NCBI GenBank assembly: GCA_026120185.1
Contig: JANUWF010001636.1
Coordinates: forward strand, 2,418,001 to 2,482,000
Source of the DNA: Voacanga thouarsii
Lineage: Eukaryota; Streptophyta; Magnoliopsida; Gentianales; Apocynaceae
DNA: 64,000 bases
Reading direction: 5' to 3'
The notes beneath the pieces are model-generated. The model was not told where the DNA came from. It saw only the letters and a list, made by a program, of their open reading frames with translations, and made no database searches. This document shows positions 49,301 to 60,961 of this stretch, one piece after another. Numbering within the stretch: position 1 is the stretch's first letter; every line of letters starts with the position of its first letter. The position numbers and the translations under genes are program-made.

Positions 49301-52300
49301 TTATAGCACAGCAACAGATGGTTCTTCGGTTGATTTCCAGACTCTATTAAGAAACAAAAAGGAGTCAGCTTCCAATGCAAATCCATCTTGATTACGATTC
49401 CAACTGAAATAGGCATGGGTCCTGTTCTTAATGTCAAAAATGCCATGACCAAAGCTGGCTTCCCTAAAGGCAGAGTACCTTGGCTGTGGTTCTGTCATCC
49501 TATACAAGACACAGAATCACATTTCTTGTTTTAAGTTAATTTGAGCTTTCCAGATTAGAACATTAAACAGAAATGTTATGTAACGTACTCGGTGGCTAAT
49601 CCCTCTAGATTTCCCCCATCTCCAATTGTTATGTAAACCGGTGCAGAGCTATCCCTAACTGGAGTGCACAGTCCATTGACGATATCATACTTTATGTTTG
49701 ATATACGTTCCTGTGATGAAATATTTCACTCAATGTTGTGATCTTTATCAAATGGAAGTAGCAGTAAAAGAGCCAACTATTTATAATTTAGGCAACATTT
49801 AGCTAAGCTAACATGCATTAACAACAGGTATGTAGGATTAGAAATGACTGGAATAGGGAATTGGGGGTCTAAGTATGGGGACTTACTGATCGTTCATAGG
49901 CATGAACATGGCCAGCAAAGACGACATCAACCTTGTACTCCACAAGCCATGGTTCATACATCACTCGCATGGTTTCTCCTTCCATATAGTGATTCCCGTA
50001 GCTATTATACAGTGGACAATGCATGAGTACAATGAGCCAGGGTGTCTCACTTCGGTTTACTTTAGGAAGCTCGCTAGTGAACCATTTGTATTGAGGTGTG
50101 TATTTCCCTACAAACCACATGCAAATAATTCAAACTGGTGATTTTAATAGGTCAGCACATGTACTAATTATTAATGGAAACCACCTAACCGTCTAAGAAA
50201 AACTTCATGAGAAATGCTTTTAAGCTTTTTTGCAAACCAAATTTTAAATCCAGTAGAGTAGCTTTGTAAGGAAATCCATGACTTACCGCAAATTCATGCT
50301 TATCAAGAATTCAAGGTTAATCTAATAACTTTAGTAGAAGCAACAGTCAAATTCTCACCATAGGCTGAGTAAGAAGACATAACAATTATGTACGCAGAAG
50401 CTCTCTTAATCGAGTACCAAAGAGAAGATGTACTGTCTGAGGCCCTATATGGAACAAAATACCGGTGTGTATATGGCTTGAAAGGTTTTGGTTCACCCTG
50501 CACCAAAAAGCAGACAGTTAACAGAGTTTGTACTCTAATCATCTGCTTAGACATGATCCGCAAACATGAGAAGATGCTGCATATGACTCAAAGCCACAAA
50601 AATTTAGCCAGTCCAACAACAAACAATTTTCATTGCACTTGCATGAAATCATATACTGAGGAGTCCGGATAAGTTCTGAGCATATAATGGACTGCTCAGC
50701 TTTTAAATTGTATGAACATTATAATATCACTTTTCGTAATTTGTACAATCATTCATATCTCCAGGAGTACTATCTCACCTAACCAAAAGGATTCAAGATA
50801 AACAAACAACCGCAATTGGTTTCTTCAGCTGAACAAGTAAAGGAAATGCATGTTTTACTCGAATAACCATGAAAATAGGAAGCGTACAAGTTGGGGAGCA
50901 AAATCAAGTTCGTGATTCCCTGCAGTCCAAATCCATGGCTGATATGCAGCACTTCTCTCAATAAATCTTCCCCATGTGTCCCACCTAATGTTGTTATGTA
51001 ATGGATGATCATCAGCATATGAAAGGTCTCCAACATATAGCAATGTCTGTCCTCTTGCTGGACTCATCTCATAATGAGTCAGCGTGGTATTAGAGTCGTA
51101 AGTCTGCCCAAGATCCCCTGTTTATCATACTATTATGGTGAGTTCACAAATAAAGGGTCAAATTCCTGTTCTCCATTTTGTGGTCTATATCTCTTCTTCC
51201 CTTTAAGGCATGAGCTTCCCCGAGACCGGAACTTTAATCAGTGATTATAATCAGTTTGGACCAATTTCTTAATTAGTGGTTGAGTTTCTCATTTTTTTTT
51301 CCTACAAAACAACTTAATACTTCCGTCATAATCATTATAGTATGATGGAAAAATAAAAGCGGCAACATGTGGCACCACTCTATAACTTTATGACATCCAT
51401 TAGGAAATCCAGAACAAGTGCAAGTATAAGTGTCATCAAAGAGTGTTGATCGTGACTAATGCTATCACCAAGTGTCACATTATAAAGGATAAAAGTAGAT
51501 CACTAACAGAAAATAAAGAATCAGCACAAATGTCAATTTCATCTTCATGGAGGTATCCCAGAATCTTTCTTTACCAAAAGCTTGAAACATAAAACTACAA
51601 ATAAGATAAGAATAATCTTTAGGACAATGTACCTATTAGACCAAATGTGTAAGGAATATCAGGCCCAACTTTAGGAGGGGTTACAAACCAAAACTGTCGA
51701 GTTGTGTTCCCAATGCCTACTTCGTAGTAGTATTTTTTATCATACTGCAACAAAAATTTACAAAATACCGAGTTAATAACTTTTGAAAATAATTTAAGAA
51801 TGATTAAAAACCCAAAAAAATGTATACATATTGCAGCTGAGGCAGTGAAAATGAACCAAAGACCGTGGCATACTTGCATACCTCCAAATTTGTTATGGTG
51901 CAGTGATGAATATAGCCGGATGTGTAGTTGTAGAACTTGTAGGTAAGGACAGTGCCGTCAGCACGACTAACTGATGTGCTATTCTCAGCCCAGTATAGCA
52001 CTGTACTTGAGCCTGCTTCATCGGCAGTGATCCAAGAGACAATCACACCCTTCCCCTCATAATCTCCTTGAGTTATATGGACCTTCAAAGAGCTTTAATA
52101 CATTCAGCACAGTGTGCAAAATCCACGAAGTTGGCCATCCAAATTAGATAATTTACCCTCTTTTATATACATCTTTTTAGTCACTATGTATGGTAGACCA
52201 TATCAGCAAACTAGATACGAGTACTGAATATTCTCCAAGACGTCAACTGTCAATCGCTTATAATATTCTGATAAACCAAGAATATGCACTTCGATCCTAA

Positions 52301-52712
52301 TTTCGTTACTTCTCTCATAATTACAAGTTTGTGAGCACCCACTGTAAATCCACAATGGATTTTACAGAACTGAAGAAGGCAAGAATTTCCCTTTTTGGAC
52401 CAAAAACAAGGGAGACGCAGGGCAAATTTAAGAACACTGTTAAATATGAAAATTCTAAGTCAAAAGCATCGATCTTGAATCTACAAACAAGAGGAGAAAA
52501 CCAAAGAGAGTAGAAATTACCTGCTGAGGGGCATTATAACCAGGGGGCACCCGAAAGACATCACTGTCCAGTGGCATATCAATATCCAAATTTATGTTTC
52601 GCACATAACTGCTAGTTATCCCAGCATCACAGAGCTCAATAACATCATTCAAGATTAACCCGACCAAAATCAAGAAAGAGAATCCAGCACAACCAAGGAG
52701 CTTGAAACCCAT
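49301..52712 (-). CDS. PAP: Purple acid phosphatase, PAP10/PAP12-type, eight exons
   Basis: This is a binuclear-metal phosphatase that releases inorganic phosphate from phosphomonoesters, probably secreted, cell-wall or vacuolar. Exons on the minus strand: 52712-52521, 52082-51882, 51744-51633, 51117-50888, 50497-50359, 50107-49887, 49710-49589 and 49499-49301. All have GT/AG junctions and in-phase joins, giving 471 residues ending in TAA. A hydrophobic leader follows MGFKLLG. The seven metal ligands are present: D170 (GDLGQ), D199 and Y202 (GDLSYADD), N236 (GNHE), H321 (MHCP), H358 and H360 (GHVHAYER). Their spacing equals that of kidney bean PAP. Six N-glycosylation sequons are visible (N98, N116, N144, N178, N309, N431). 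No frameshift or stop is seen, so it appears functional. Assignment to PAP10/12 rather than another high-molecular-weight PAP is by sequence impression. Confidence 0.95.
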
Positions 52713-52818
52713 TTCCTTCAGTTGGATTCAAAGTTCAAACTTGATTGCCACCTGACAAAACCACCTTTTAGCGCTAGAGTTCTCGATGTTATATTCCTCA
52801 TATATGCATACGTACCAG

Positions 52819-52826
52819 GAATATTC
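52819..52826. promoter_or_regulatory. P1BS-type PHR1 binding motif upstream of the phosphatase
   Basis: The palindrome GAATATTC fits the GNATATNC consensus bound by PHR1-family regulators of phosphate starvation. It lies 107 bp upstream of the ATG, within a probable proximal promoter or 5' leader. Arabidopsis PAP10 and PAP12 are phosphate-starvation genes, so the motif is plausible here. A single 8-bp match in AT-rich DNA can also occur by chance. Confidence 0.5.
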
Positions 52827-52986
52827 AGCATTTGATACCGCTCTTTCATGTCTTGAGGCTTTTGACACGCCACCTTTCAATCTCTGACTAAAGCAGAAGT
52901 GAAATCATTAGCGAAGGGTCCACCGTCTTTCTGAGACATCTTTCCCGGTTAATTAGATGAAATATTTACCTTTGGAAGCTCTATAA

Positions 52987-54405
52987 CAGTGCGTTCATAA
53001 GATAACTCAGTATTTAAAATTAAATAAATTAAATACTTATTTATTAAGTATATTTAATACTAATAATTAATATTAAATATTTATTTAATTAATTAAGTTT
53101 GATAATAAATTTTTATTATCACTTAATTAATTAAAATATATTAAAATATTATTATAAATTTTGTAAATTAAATTATTTAATATTTTTTATTTAATTTAAA
53201 TTATAATTACAATATATAAATAAATTATAATTAATTCATCCCTCATATTCAATTTTTAAATTTTAATATTTAAATATTCACATTTCAATCTTTATATTTT
53301 AATTTGACTTAATTACGTATTTAATCCCTCAATGTTATTTTTTTGACATGATTGGTTCCTAAATTTTATTTTTAATTTTTTAAGTCTATGAACTTTATTT
53401 TTTTGACATAGTTGGTCTCTAAATTTTATTTTTAACTTTTTAGGTCCCTTAACATTTTTATTACGACACACTTGGTCCTATTATTGAATTTTCATTAGTT
53501 ATTTTACAAGTAAATATTGTAAAATTTTTCTTGACTATTAATTTTATAAAGAATTTAAAATTTATTGATACGTTTATATCTTTATATTAAAGAAAAAATT
53601 CAATAAATACATGACAAGTAGGACGATTAATTCATATTTGTGAATCAATTTGGTCACATTCATATTAAACCCGACTTCAAAAATAAAAAATTTGACTAGA
53701 GTTTAGCCCAATCAAACTTACAAATGTCAAATTCGAACTTGGCTCAAATATAAAATGTAAGTTCATACGGGTTGAAAATAATTCAAAAAAATAAAATTTT
53801 AACTAATATATAATAATATAAATATACATAATTAAAATATAATTGTCTATTACAATAAAAATGAAAATTAAAAAATGTCATATAAAAGATCGATTTTTAA
53901 TTATTACAATAATGATAGTTTTATATTTTGGTTAGTTTTATAATAGTATCGAATATTATAATAGTATCGAATATTAGACTAGAAAAAGGATTAATAAATT
54001 ATATATTTTGATAATCAATTACTAATAAAATAAATGTGATTGTTTAGTTTAATATTATAGTTTTAAATTTTATTAAAATTTGTAGAGATAGAAAATAATT
54101 TTTCAATAGTTTTATAGTTGTTTTTAAAATTAATAATATCTTTATAATTTCATATATTTAAAAACAAGAAAACTCTTTTATTATAAACTTATCATTATTC
54201 GGACTGAACAGACTGCATTAGAGTTAATTTGAATCTATTTAGAGTGAAAAAATGATAATATTTTTCAAGAATCAAGTGTGTCAAAGTAAAAATATTAAGG
54301 ATCTTAAAAAATTAAAAATAAAATTTTAGAACTAACTATGTAAAAATAAAATAAAATTCAAGGACTAAATAGAAAATTAAACCTTTCAATTTTATCAAAC
54401 AAAAT
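52987..54405. mobile_element. Tourist-like MITE in the phosphatase upstream region, split by another MITE
   Basis: The left part (52987-53305) begins CATAAGATAACTCAGTATTT and matches the interior of the Tourist-like copies at 42431 and 46791. The right part (54384-54405) ends CAATTTTATCAAACAAA, the family terminus. The TTA target sites are not clear. Together the two parts make about 340 bp, plus the nested insert of 1,078 bp. Confidence 0.65.
53306..54383. mobile_element. MULE-derived MITE nested in the Tourist-like MITE
   Basis: Terminal inverted repeats of about 150 bp: the left starts GACTTAATTACGTATTTAAT and the right ends GGACTAAATAGAAAATTAAACC. Inside both arms is TAAATTTTATTTTTAA and its complement. 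The flanks are TTTTAATTT (53297-53305) and TTTCAATTT (54384-54392), a 9-bp duplication with one mismatch, as expected for Mutator-type insertion. No coding capacity. Confidence 0.85.
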
Positions 54406-54723
54406 CTCCACGGTGCTTTGAAAGTTTGTCGCGTGATCGTGTCCCAACCGAAAGTCAAGTCGGTCAACCTCATGAGTCTACATTTTCCTGGATTATCATC
54501 ACTTTGGGTAGGGGACGGTTTGGACTGTTTGGTCGTAAGTGCAAGAAATATCTCGGTTTTAGGCTTTGGGCTGACAGCCTAATAATGTCTTTTTGAAGTG
54601 TTTTTCTTCTGTAAGGAAAAATGAACGGGGTCCTGTGGCTGTCCCATTAACTATGGATGGTACGGACACTTGTACTTGGGCTTTAGCCTGGAATAAATGA
54701 CAAAAAGAAAGCAATCCAATTGG

Positions 54724-54765
<42 letters not shown>

Positions 54766-56278
54766 TTGCTTCCTGTCTCGGTATATTAAGTTAACTTTAA
54801 ATGAATTCAATTTTTAAAAAACATTTCTCATAAAACAAAATTTTGATTTTGGTTTAATTGGATGCCTATCACGTTACAATGATCCATCCTTTGGATTTAA
54901 TGTTCATATTTCTATATATATTTCTAAAAAGAATATATTTTTCTCTAAATTTCCTGAATTAGTTTCCAAGATTTGAAGGGTTCAAATTCTAGTAGCATAT
55001 GAATTTTTATTAACCTTTGAGGCTGTAATTTCTTTATAGTCATATACACTTTTAAATTTTGGTGTCAAATTAAAATAAAATATTTAAATTTAGACCAAAA
55101 AAAATATTAGATTCAAAATGAGACAATAATAAGAATGTGTTTTTGCCCTTGTTGCTTAAATGGAAGAGATAACAAATAAGAAAGTGTAGGAGAGTAAATG
55201 TTCCTTACGACAGAGGTGTGTAGAAAGAGAATAGGAGAAATAACTTTCTAGCTAGTAAAAATTCAAAATTTCAAGAAAATATCCTATAAATTATTTGAAA
55301 TAAATTTTCTTACTTTCATGTCAAAGTAAAAGCTTTATTTACAACTAAATGAGTAGGTATTTGGACTACACTTGGCTCTTAATACATAACCCTTTGTGAA
55401 AAGACAAATGCCGCTTGCATATATCTAATCGCATGCAAGTATAGTAACAAAACGGCCAAATGATCACCACAGCATCATCAATTTGGATCAAAGGAAAAGA
55501 GAGGAAATAAATTTAAATGATTTTATTGATTTTTGCAGGGAATATTCTTTCTTAGGCAGGTTTGTGTTTTTTGTGGACTATGAGACTTAGACAATTATAT
55601 TAATTTTTTGCAATTTGCACTTTTTAGGGGGGAAAATATAACATTTTAAAGTTTTTGTTCCACAAAGATTAAGTCCAAAAATTTCTCAGTATAGGGGAAT
55701 TATTTTAATTCTATCCAAAAGTAGACAAAAATGTGAAGAAAGAAATCGAGTTTAATTCATTTCTTTTATATTGATTAAAATATTCTTAACGTAAAATGTT
55801 TATATTTGTCTAAAAGAATGTACAGATAAAAATGTAAAGAAAGAGATCGACTTTAGTTGATTCTTTTGTATTGACAAAAATATTCTTAACTTGAAATGCT
55901 TATATTTGTCCAAAAAGATGTATGTTAGTAGTTTATCTATTCCTTTCTTCCTATTAACTATCAAAACAGAATAAATATTTCACCCTTCCTTCAATTGCAT
56001 CTCTTCACTTCTTTAATTTCTCTCCTTCTTTTTCTTCAATTCAAACATAACCAAGACACCAACTCGACTCTGAAGTTTGTGGCAAATTTTCGTAACATAA
56101 GAATTGCCATATATTAAAAATTAAAACATAATAGTTGTCAATCACTAGCTATTTTGAACATATTCTTGTGAGATAAAAATTTGAGCAAACTTGGAAATGA
56201 GTTGACATCCACATTCACTTGTTTTATTTTTATTAAGGGTAAAAGTAAGTGCCTGATATTTTAAAATTGATGATATAT

Positions 56279-56314
<36 letters not shown>

Positions 56315-57183
56315 ATTTTCAAATTTAGTGTCTAAATTTGAAAATTAAATTAATTATAATTTATTTTTATATCATATTTGATTATATTTTGGATTAAATA
56401 AAAAATATATTAAATAAGGAAATAATATATTCAAATTTTAGACTTAGTATCTATTTGATAACTCAATTAATTAATTAAATACTTATATAATTAAATATAT
56501 TTTGATAAAATAATATTAATTGATTAATTAATGCATTTGGCAATAAATTCTTTTTATTTAATTAATTAAAATGTATCAAATCCTATTATAAATTTTAAAT
56601 TAAATGAAAGTGACTTAAGTCTAAATTTTGAATATGCTAGATATATAGTTATCTGATTATTATTATTAATCATTTATATTTAATTTAATTTATAATAAAA
56701 TATAATACAAAATAAATTATAATTAATTCAATCTTTATATTTAGACTTCGAAATTCAAATTTTAGTTTTAAAATTTTAATTTTTTATATTTTAATACAAC
56801 ACTTAAACTTCAATGTTCAAACTCCAACTTTATTAAATGATTTCTTAACTAAATTTCATTTCACTCAAAATTTATAATAGAAATTTAATACTAGTATGTC
56901 TTAATTGATTAAATAATAATAAAATTTATTATAAAGCGCATTGAAATTATTAAGCACTAACTATTATCTCTACTCAAACATAGTTAAAATTAATTAATTT
57001 TAAATATTTAGGCTATACTTGTAAAGAAACTCTTCCTAATCCAAATCAAAACTCTAATTTAAAATATTAATATAAATTTAAATAAATTTCGTTTCCCGAA
57101 AACTATCATATATTCATAACACTATTAACACTTCTTATATTTCTCTCATTAATGATTAGGCTCCACATTTACTTCTATATTTA
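54406..57183. other. Intergenic region between the divergent genes
   Basis: No gene is seen. 54406-54600 is GC-richer, unique-looking DNA and may be older promoter sequence of the phosphatase displaced by the MITEs. TA microsatellites lie at about 54725-54762 and 56282-56311. A further Tourist-like remnant (about 56447-56845) shares TATTTGATAACTCAATTAAT and closing CAACTTTATTAAATGA. The rest is AT-rich without recognisable structure. Confidence 0.5.
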
Positions 57184-57185
57184 AT

Positions 57186-57465
57186 ACTTCTTCCATCTCA
57201 TAATATAAGTCGCTAGAAACTACTTTTATTGTCTCAAATTATAAATCGTTGGAGACTTTTCAAGAAAATTTTGAAGCTATTTGTACATTGTTGTCCTTAT
57301 TTATTATTCTCTTTCTCTCTCCCTCTCTTCTTTTCTCTTATTTCCAAGATATTTAAATATTGATGTTTTAAGAGGAAAAAAAAATATAAAGTCACTTTAT
57401 TTTTTAAGAATTTTAATATGTATGAAATTAAATCTAACGACTTATATTATAGGACAAAAGAAATA
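57186..57465. mobile_element. Stowaway-like MITE
   Basis: The ends are inverted repeats: TACTTCTTCCATCTCATAAT then ATAAGTCGCTAG on the left, and CTAACGACTTATATTATAGG then ACAAAAGAAATA on the right. The start is a variant of the CTCCCTCCGTCCCAT terminus usual for Stowaway (Tc1/mariner) MITEs with TA target sites. Confidence 0.7.
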
Positions 57466-57851
57466 ATATTTTATTAAATTTTAATACACTCATCTCAATT
57501 CAATCATTAACTAAGTAAAGCCTTAGTTAAATTATGACAAATTTCCTAACTTAATGAGTCGAGTATAAGGTACAAACTCTCCTCCTAAACAAGAAATAAT
57601 TCTTCAAGCCCTGTAAGGCCGGAGAGCCAATCCATCTAAACCTTCACATATTAACAGCCTTTGATTAATAACCAGCTGGTTTCTCTCAGAAGCTATGAAA
57701 TACGCCATTCGTCGATAAAAAATTGGTCGGCAGTTTCCGGTTTGCCGTCCGGAAAGGACATTTAGATATCTCTTGAAATGATCAGAAAGCGTCAATATGT
57801 ATCAGTTAAATCAAATGCCTAATGGATCCACCCAACTCAGAACTCTAGTAG

Positions 57852-57858
57852 TATAAAA
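57852..57858 (+). promoter_or_regulatory. TATA box of the transporter gene
   Basis: TATAAAA lies 165 bp upstream of the ATG at 58017, within GTAGTATAAAAACGAAAG. A start site about 30 bp downstream would give a leader of about 135 bp, typical for a plant gene. It is the best-placed TATA match. The assignment is inferred from position alone. Confidence 0.5.
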
Positions 57859-58016
57859 ACGAAAGGGTAAACCAAAAAACCAAGTTTTGTTTTCTCCCAC
57901 AGCTATTGTAGCCAAAGTCAGCTCGTCTCTATACTTCTAATAGAAATTACAGGAGACGGAATTCAAGACCCCTGTCCTCTGAAGCTGATCAAAATATAGC
58001 AGAAAAGCAACCATCC

Positions 58017-60945
58017 ATGGACAAGAGCAAACGAGCTGGTTTTCATCGCGAGAAATCGCCATCAATGGAAGGAATTATGGAACCATCCAAGCACCAAGGA
58101 GAGGTAATATTACTTTAGTATGTTTGATAACACAAGACAAAGTATTCAAATGCATTGATTTTTTGGTCATTTTTCTTATCATCTATTGGGAAATAATAGG
58201 AAGCAGAAGCGTCATCTATGGTGACAAATGGAAGTGTTAACTACAAAGGGAGAACTGCAGATAAACGAAAAACAGGAGGATGGAAAGCTTCGCCATTTAT
58301 CATAGGTTTTTTCCAATTAGTTCCCCCCCTCTTCCCCCAAAAGAGTATTATAGTTGAGTATCTCCATAAGATTAACTCGAAGAAAGAAACATTTTACTGC
58401 AGTGAATGAGGTGGCTGAGAGGCTGGCATTTTTTGGCATCGCGGTTAATATGGTAGCTTATCTAGTTTTTGAGATGCATCAAGCTCTTCCTGACGCTGCC
58501 ACTCATGTCACCAATTGGATTGGAACCGCCTTTGTTCTTACTCTACTCGGAGCATTCTTGGCCGATGCTTTCTTAGGACGATTCTTGACCATCATCATTT
58601 TCTCTTGCATCTACGAAGTGGTATATATCACTAGCAAACTTTGCTCTCTGCCGATTTTGCAAAGGATTAATATTCAGTAATGGCATGAATATGTATATTT
58701 CTTTTCGAGCGCATTTATTAGATGATTGTGTGAAGCGTATCAAATTCTAATCTGTACGTTTCCGGATAATTAATTGTTGCTGTTTGATGGATCAGGGAAT
58801 GGTGCTGTTAACGTTGTCAGCCTCACTAGGCAGCTTACGGCCTCCCAAATGCACCAAGAAACCATGCATACCAGCAACCGGCAGCCAAACAGGGTTTCTC
58901 TACGGTGCATTATATCTCATAGCACTAGGAACAGGTGGTATCAAGCCATGCGTCTCGTCATTCGGTGCCGATCAATTTGATGAAGCTGATGAAAAGGAAG
59001 CCCAAAAGAAGTATTCATTCTTCAATTGGTTTTTCTTTGCCATCAACATGGGTGCAATCCTGGGAATCACCCTTCTCGTTTACGTTCAAGTTGCTAAGGG
59101 TTGGAGTTGGGGATTTGCAGTTCCTACAGTGGTAACGTTCTGCTCTATCATCATCTTAGCCGCCGGGTGTACCAAATACCGTTACCAGAAGCCAATGGGA
59201 AGTGCCTTTACTAGATTTCTTCAGGTTATTGTGGCTTCTACGAGGAATCATTTTAAAGGCATTAGTGTTAGTAGCGGCACCGAGCTTTATGAGGTTCGGA
59301 CCAGAGAATCTGATATTTCTGGTGCTCGGAAGCTCCTTCACACTGGACAATACAGGTTAGGTCACACGTTAAGAAACTTTCTCATCTATTTTTTAATTAG
59401 CTTGTAGCTATCTGTCCTATATGATATTGCAATCATCCTTAAGTTAGCTAATGCTTATAACTCTTTGGCCTGCAAATTTGTGTCATATATTTCATATGGA
59501 GAATCCATTAGGGTCCTAAAGAATCCTACTTAACCTCCTGTAAATTATTAAATTTTAAATCTTTTCTTTTAATCTAAAAAATTAAACAAATGAGGTTTGG
59601 ACTTACGTAACTTGGTCTTTTAAAATTATATGATTATTTGTTACCCATGATTCAATTTTATTCTTATTTAATAATTATGAAATTGGTAGTTAATGGGTCA
59701 ATTTTGATGCACTTTAATTTCTCTACAAAATTGTCTGTTTTCTACTAATTATTTTTTATAATTTTTATGCATTATTTTTGTGACCTTTCTGAATAAACTA
59801 TAAGGCAATTTAAGGGTACCAAATTGTACAGTTCCCATATGTTACAGATGGTACCTTCTCCAGCATTCTTGACCTTTAAGTCCAAACAAATCCAAAGGGT
59901 ACATAACAAAAGTTGACCTTATTTATTGACCTAAATTTAAGCCTTCCAATTTCCTTTATATATTTATTTATTTGAGGGAGCATATTTTTGTTTTCCAATA
60001 CAAGACTCAAGAACTCATGCAAGTTGTTAACTCAATAACATGTAATTCCTCTTTTGTTTGTGCAGATTCTTGGACAAAGCAGCAGTGGTAACAGACCCTG
60101 AGAGCAATACAAATAACAGATGGAGACTATGCACTGTGACTCAAGTTGAAGAATTCAAATCCTTCATCAGAGTGCTACCAGTGTGGGCATCAACCATAGC
60201 ATTATCCATTTCATTCGCGCAAATGTCAACATTCTTCATCAGCCAAGCCACCCTCATGCACAGAAAACTCGGCCCACATTTCGAGATCCCTGCCGGCTCC
60301 GTACCAGTCTTCTCAGCCATCAATGCTCTCATTCTCGTCCCCATCTATGAAGTATTCATCGTTCCATTGCTTCGTAGTAAAACAGGTCATCGTCGGGGCA
60401 TCACTTCCCTTCAACGCATGGGCGTAGGCCTATTCATATCCATATTCGCCTTAGCTTCAGCTGCATTGATCGAGAAGAAGCGCCGAACCCACCATGATCC
60501 ATCAAGCCTCAGTGTTTTTTGGTTGTTCCCTCAGTTTTTCCTCATGGGAAGTGCAGAGGTATTCACATATGTTGGACAACTGGAGTTCTTTTACGATGAG
60601 GCCACCGATGGCACGCGAAGCATTAGCAGCGCCATGTTTCTGAGCGAAATAGGGATTGGAAGCTGGCTGAGCACTGCAATTGTGAAAATCGTCGAGGCCA
60701 GAACGGGTGGTGTAGAGCAGGGGTGGCTTCGAGATAGTCTGAACAAGAGCCGCCTGGATTACTTTTACTGGGTTTTGACAGGGATCAATGGTGTGAATTT
60801 CTTGGTATATTTAGTGGTTGCAACGTGGTTTAGGGATAGGGATGCTGCTATGGGTAGCATTAGGGATGATTCCATGGTTGAGTTGGCTGCTGGAGGTAGA
60901 AGAGGAATTCATGATGAAGGGGAATTACGTAATATGGCATTTTAA
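58017..60945 (+). CDS. NPF (NRT1/PTR family) proton-coupled transporter, five exons
   Basis: Major-facilitator transporter of the NPF/PTR/POT family. Plant members move nitrate, peptides, hormones or glucosinolates with protons. Exons: 58017-58103, 58200-58305, 58403-58620, 58796-59355 and 60066-60945. All have GT/AG junctions and in-phase joins, giving 616 residues, in the usual 550-620 range. The ExxER proton-coupling motif is present as EVAER (residues 67-71). Other family marks are TNWIGTAFVLTLLGAFLADA, GTGGIKPCVSSFGADQFDE, FNWFFFAINMG, WRLCTVTQVEEFKS and QLEFFYDEA. The hydrophobic pattern suits 12 membrane segments with a central loop encoded across the exon 4-5 boundary. No stop or frameshift is seen. 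Subfamily and substrate cannot be set from this sequence. The gene diverges from the phosphatase 5.3 kb away. Confidence 0.94.
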
Positions 60946-60955
60946 ATGTTATAAA

Positions 60956-60961
60956 AATAAA
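60956..60961 (+). terminator. Possible polyadenylation signal of the transporter gene
   Basis: AATAAA lies 11 bp after the TAA stop. It is very close to the stop, so cleavage would give a short 3' UTR. Other AT-rich signals downstream may be used instead. Confidence 0.35.

Noticed and set aside
57604..57795. A small minus-strand gene just upstream of the transporter
   Set aside because: There is no family resemblance, and it lies in the probable promoter of the transporter gene.
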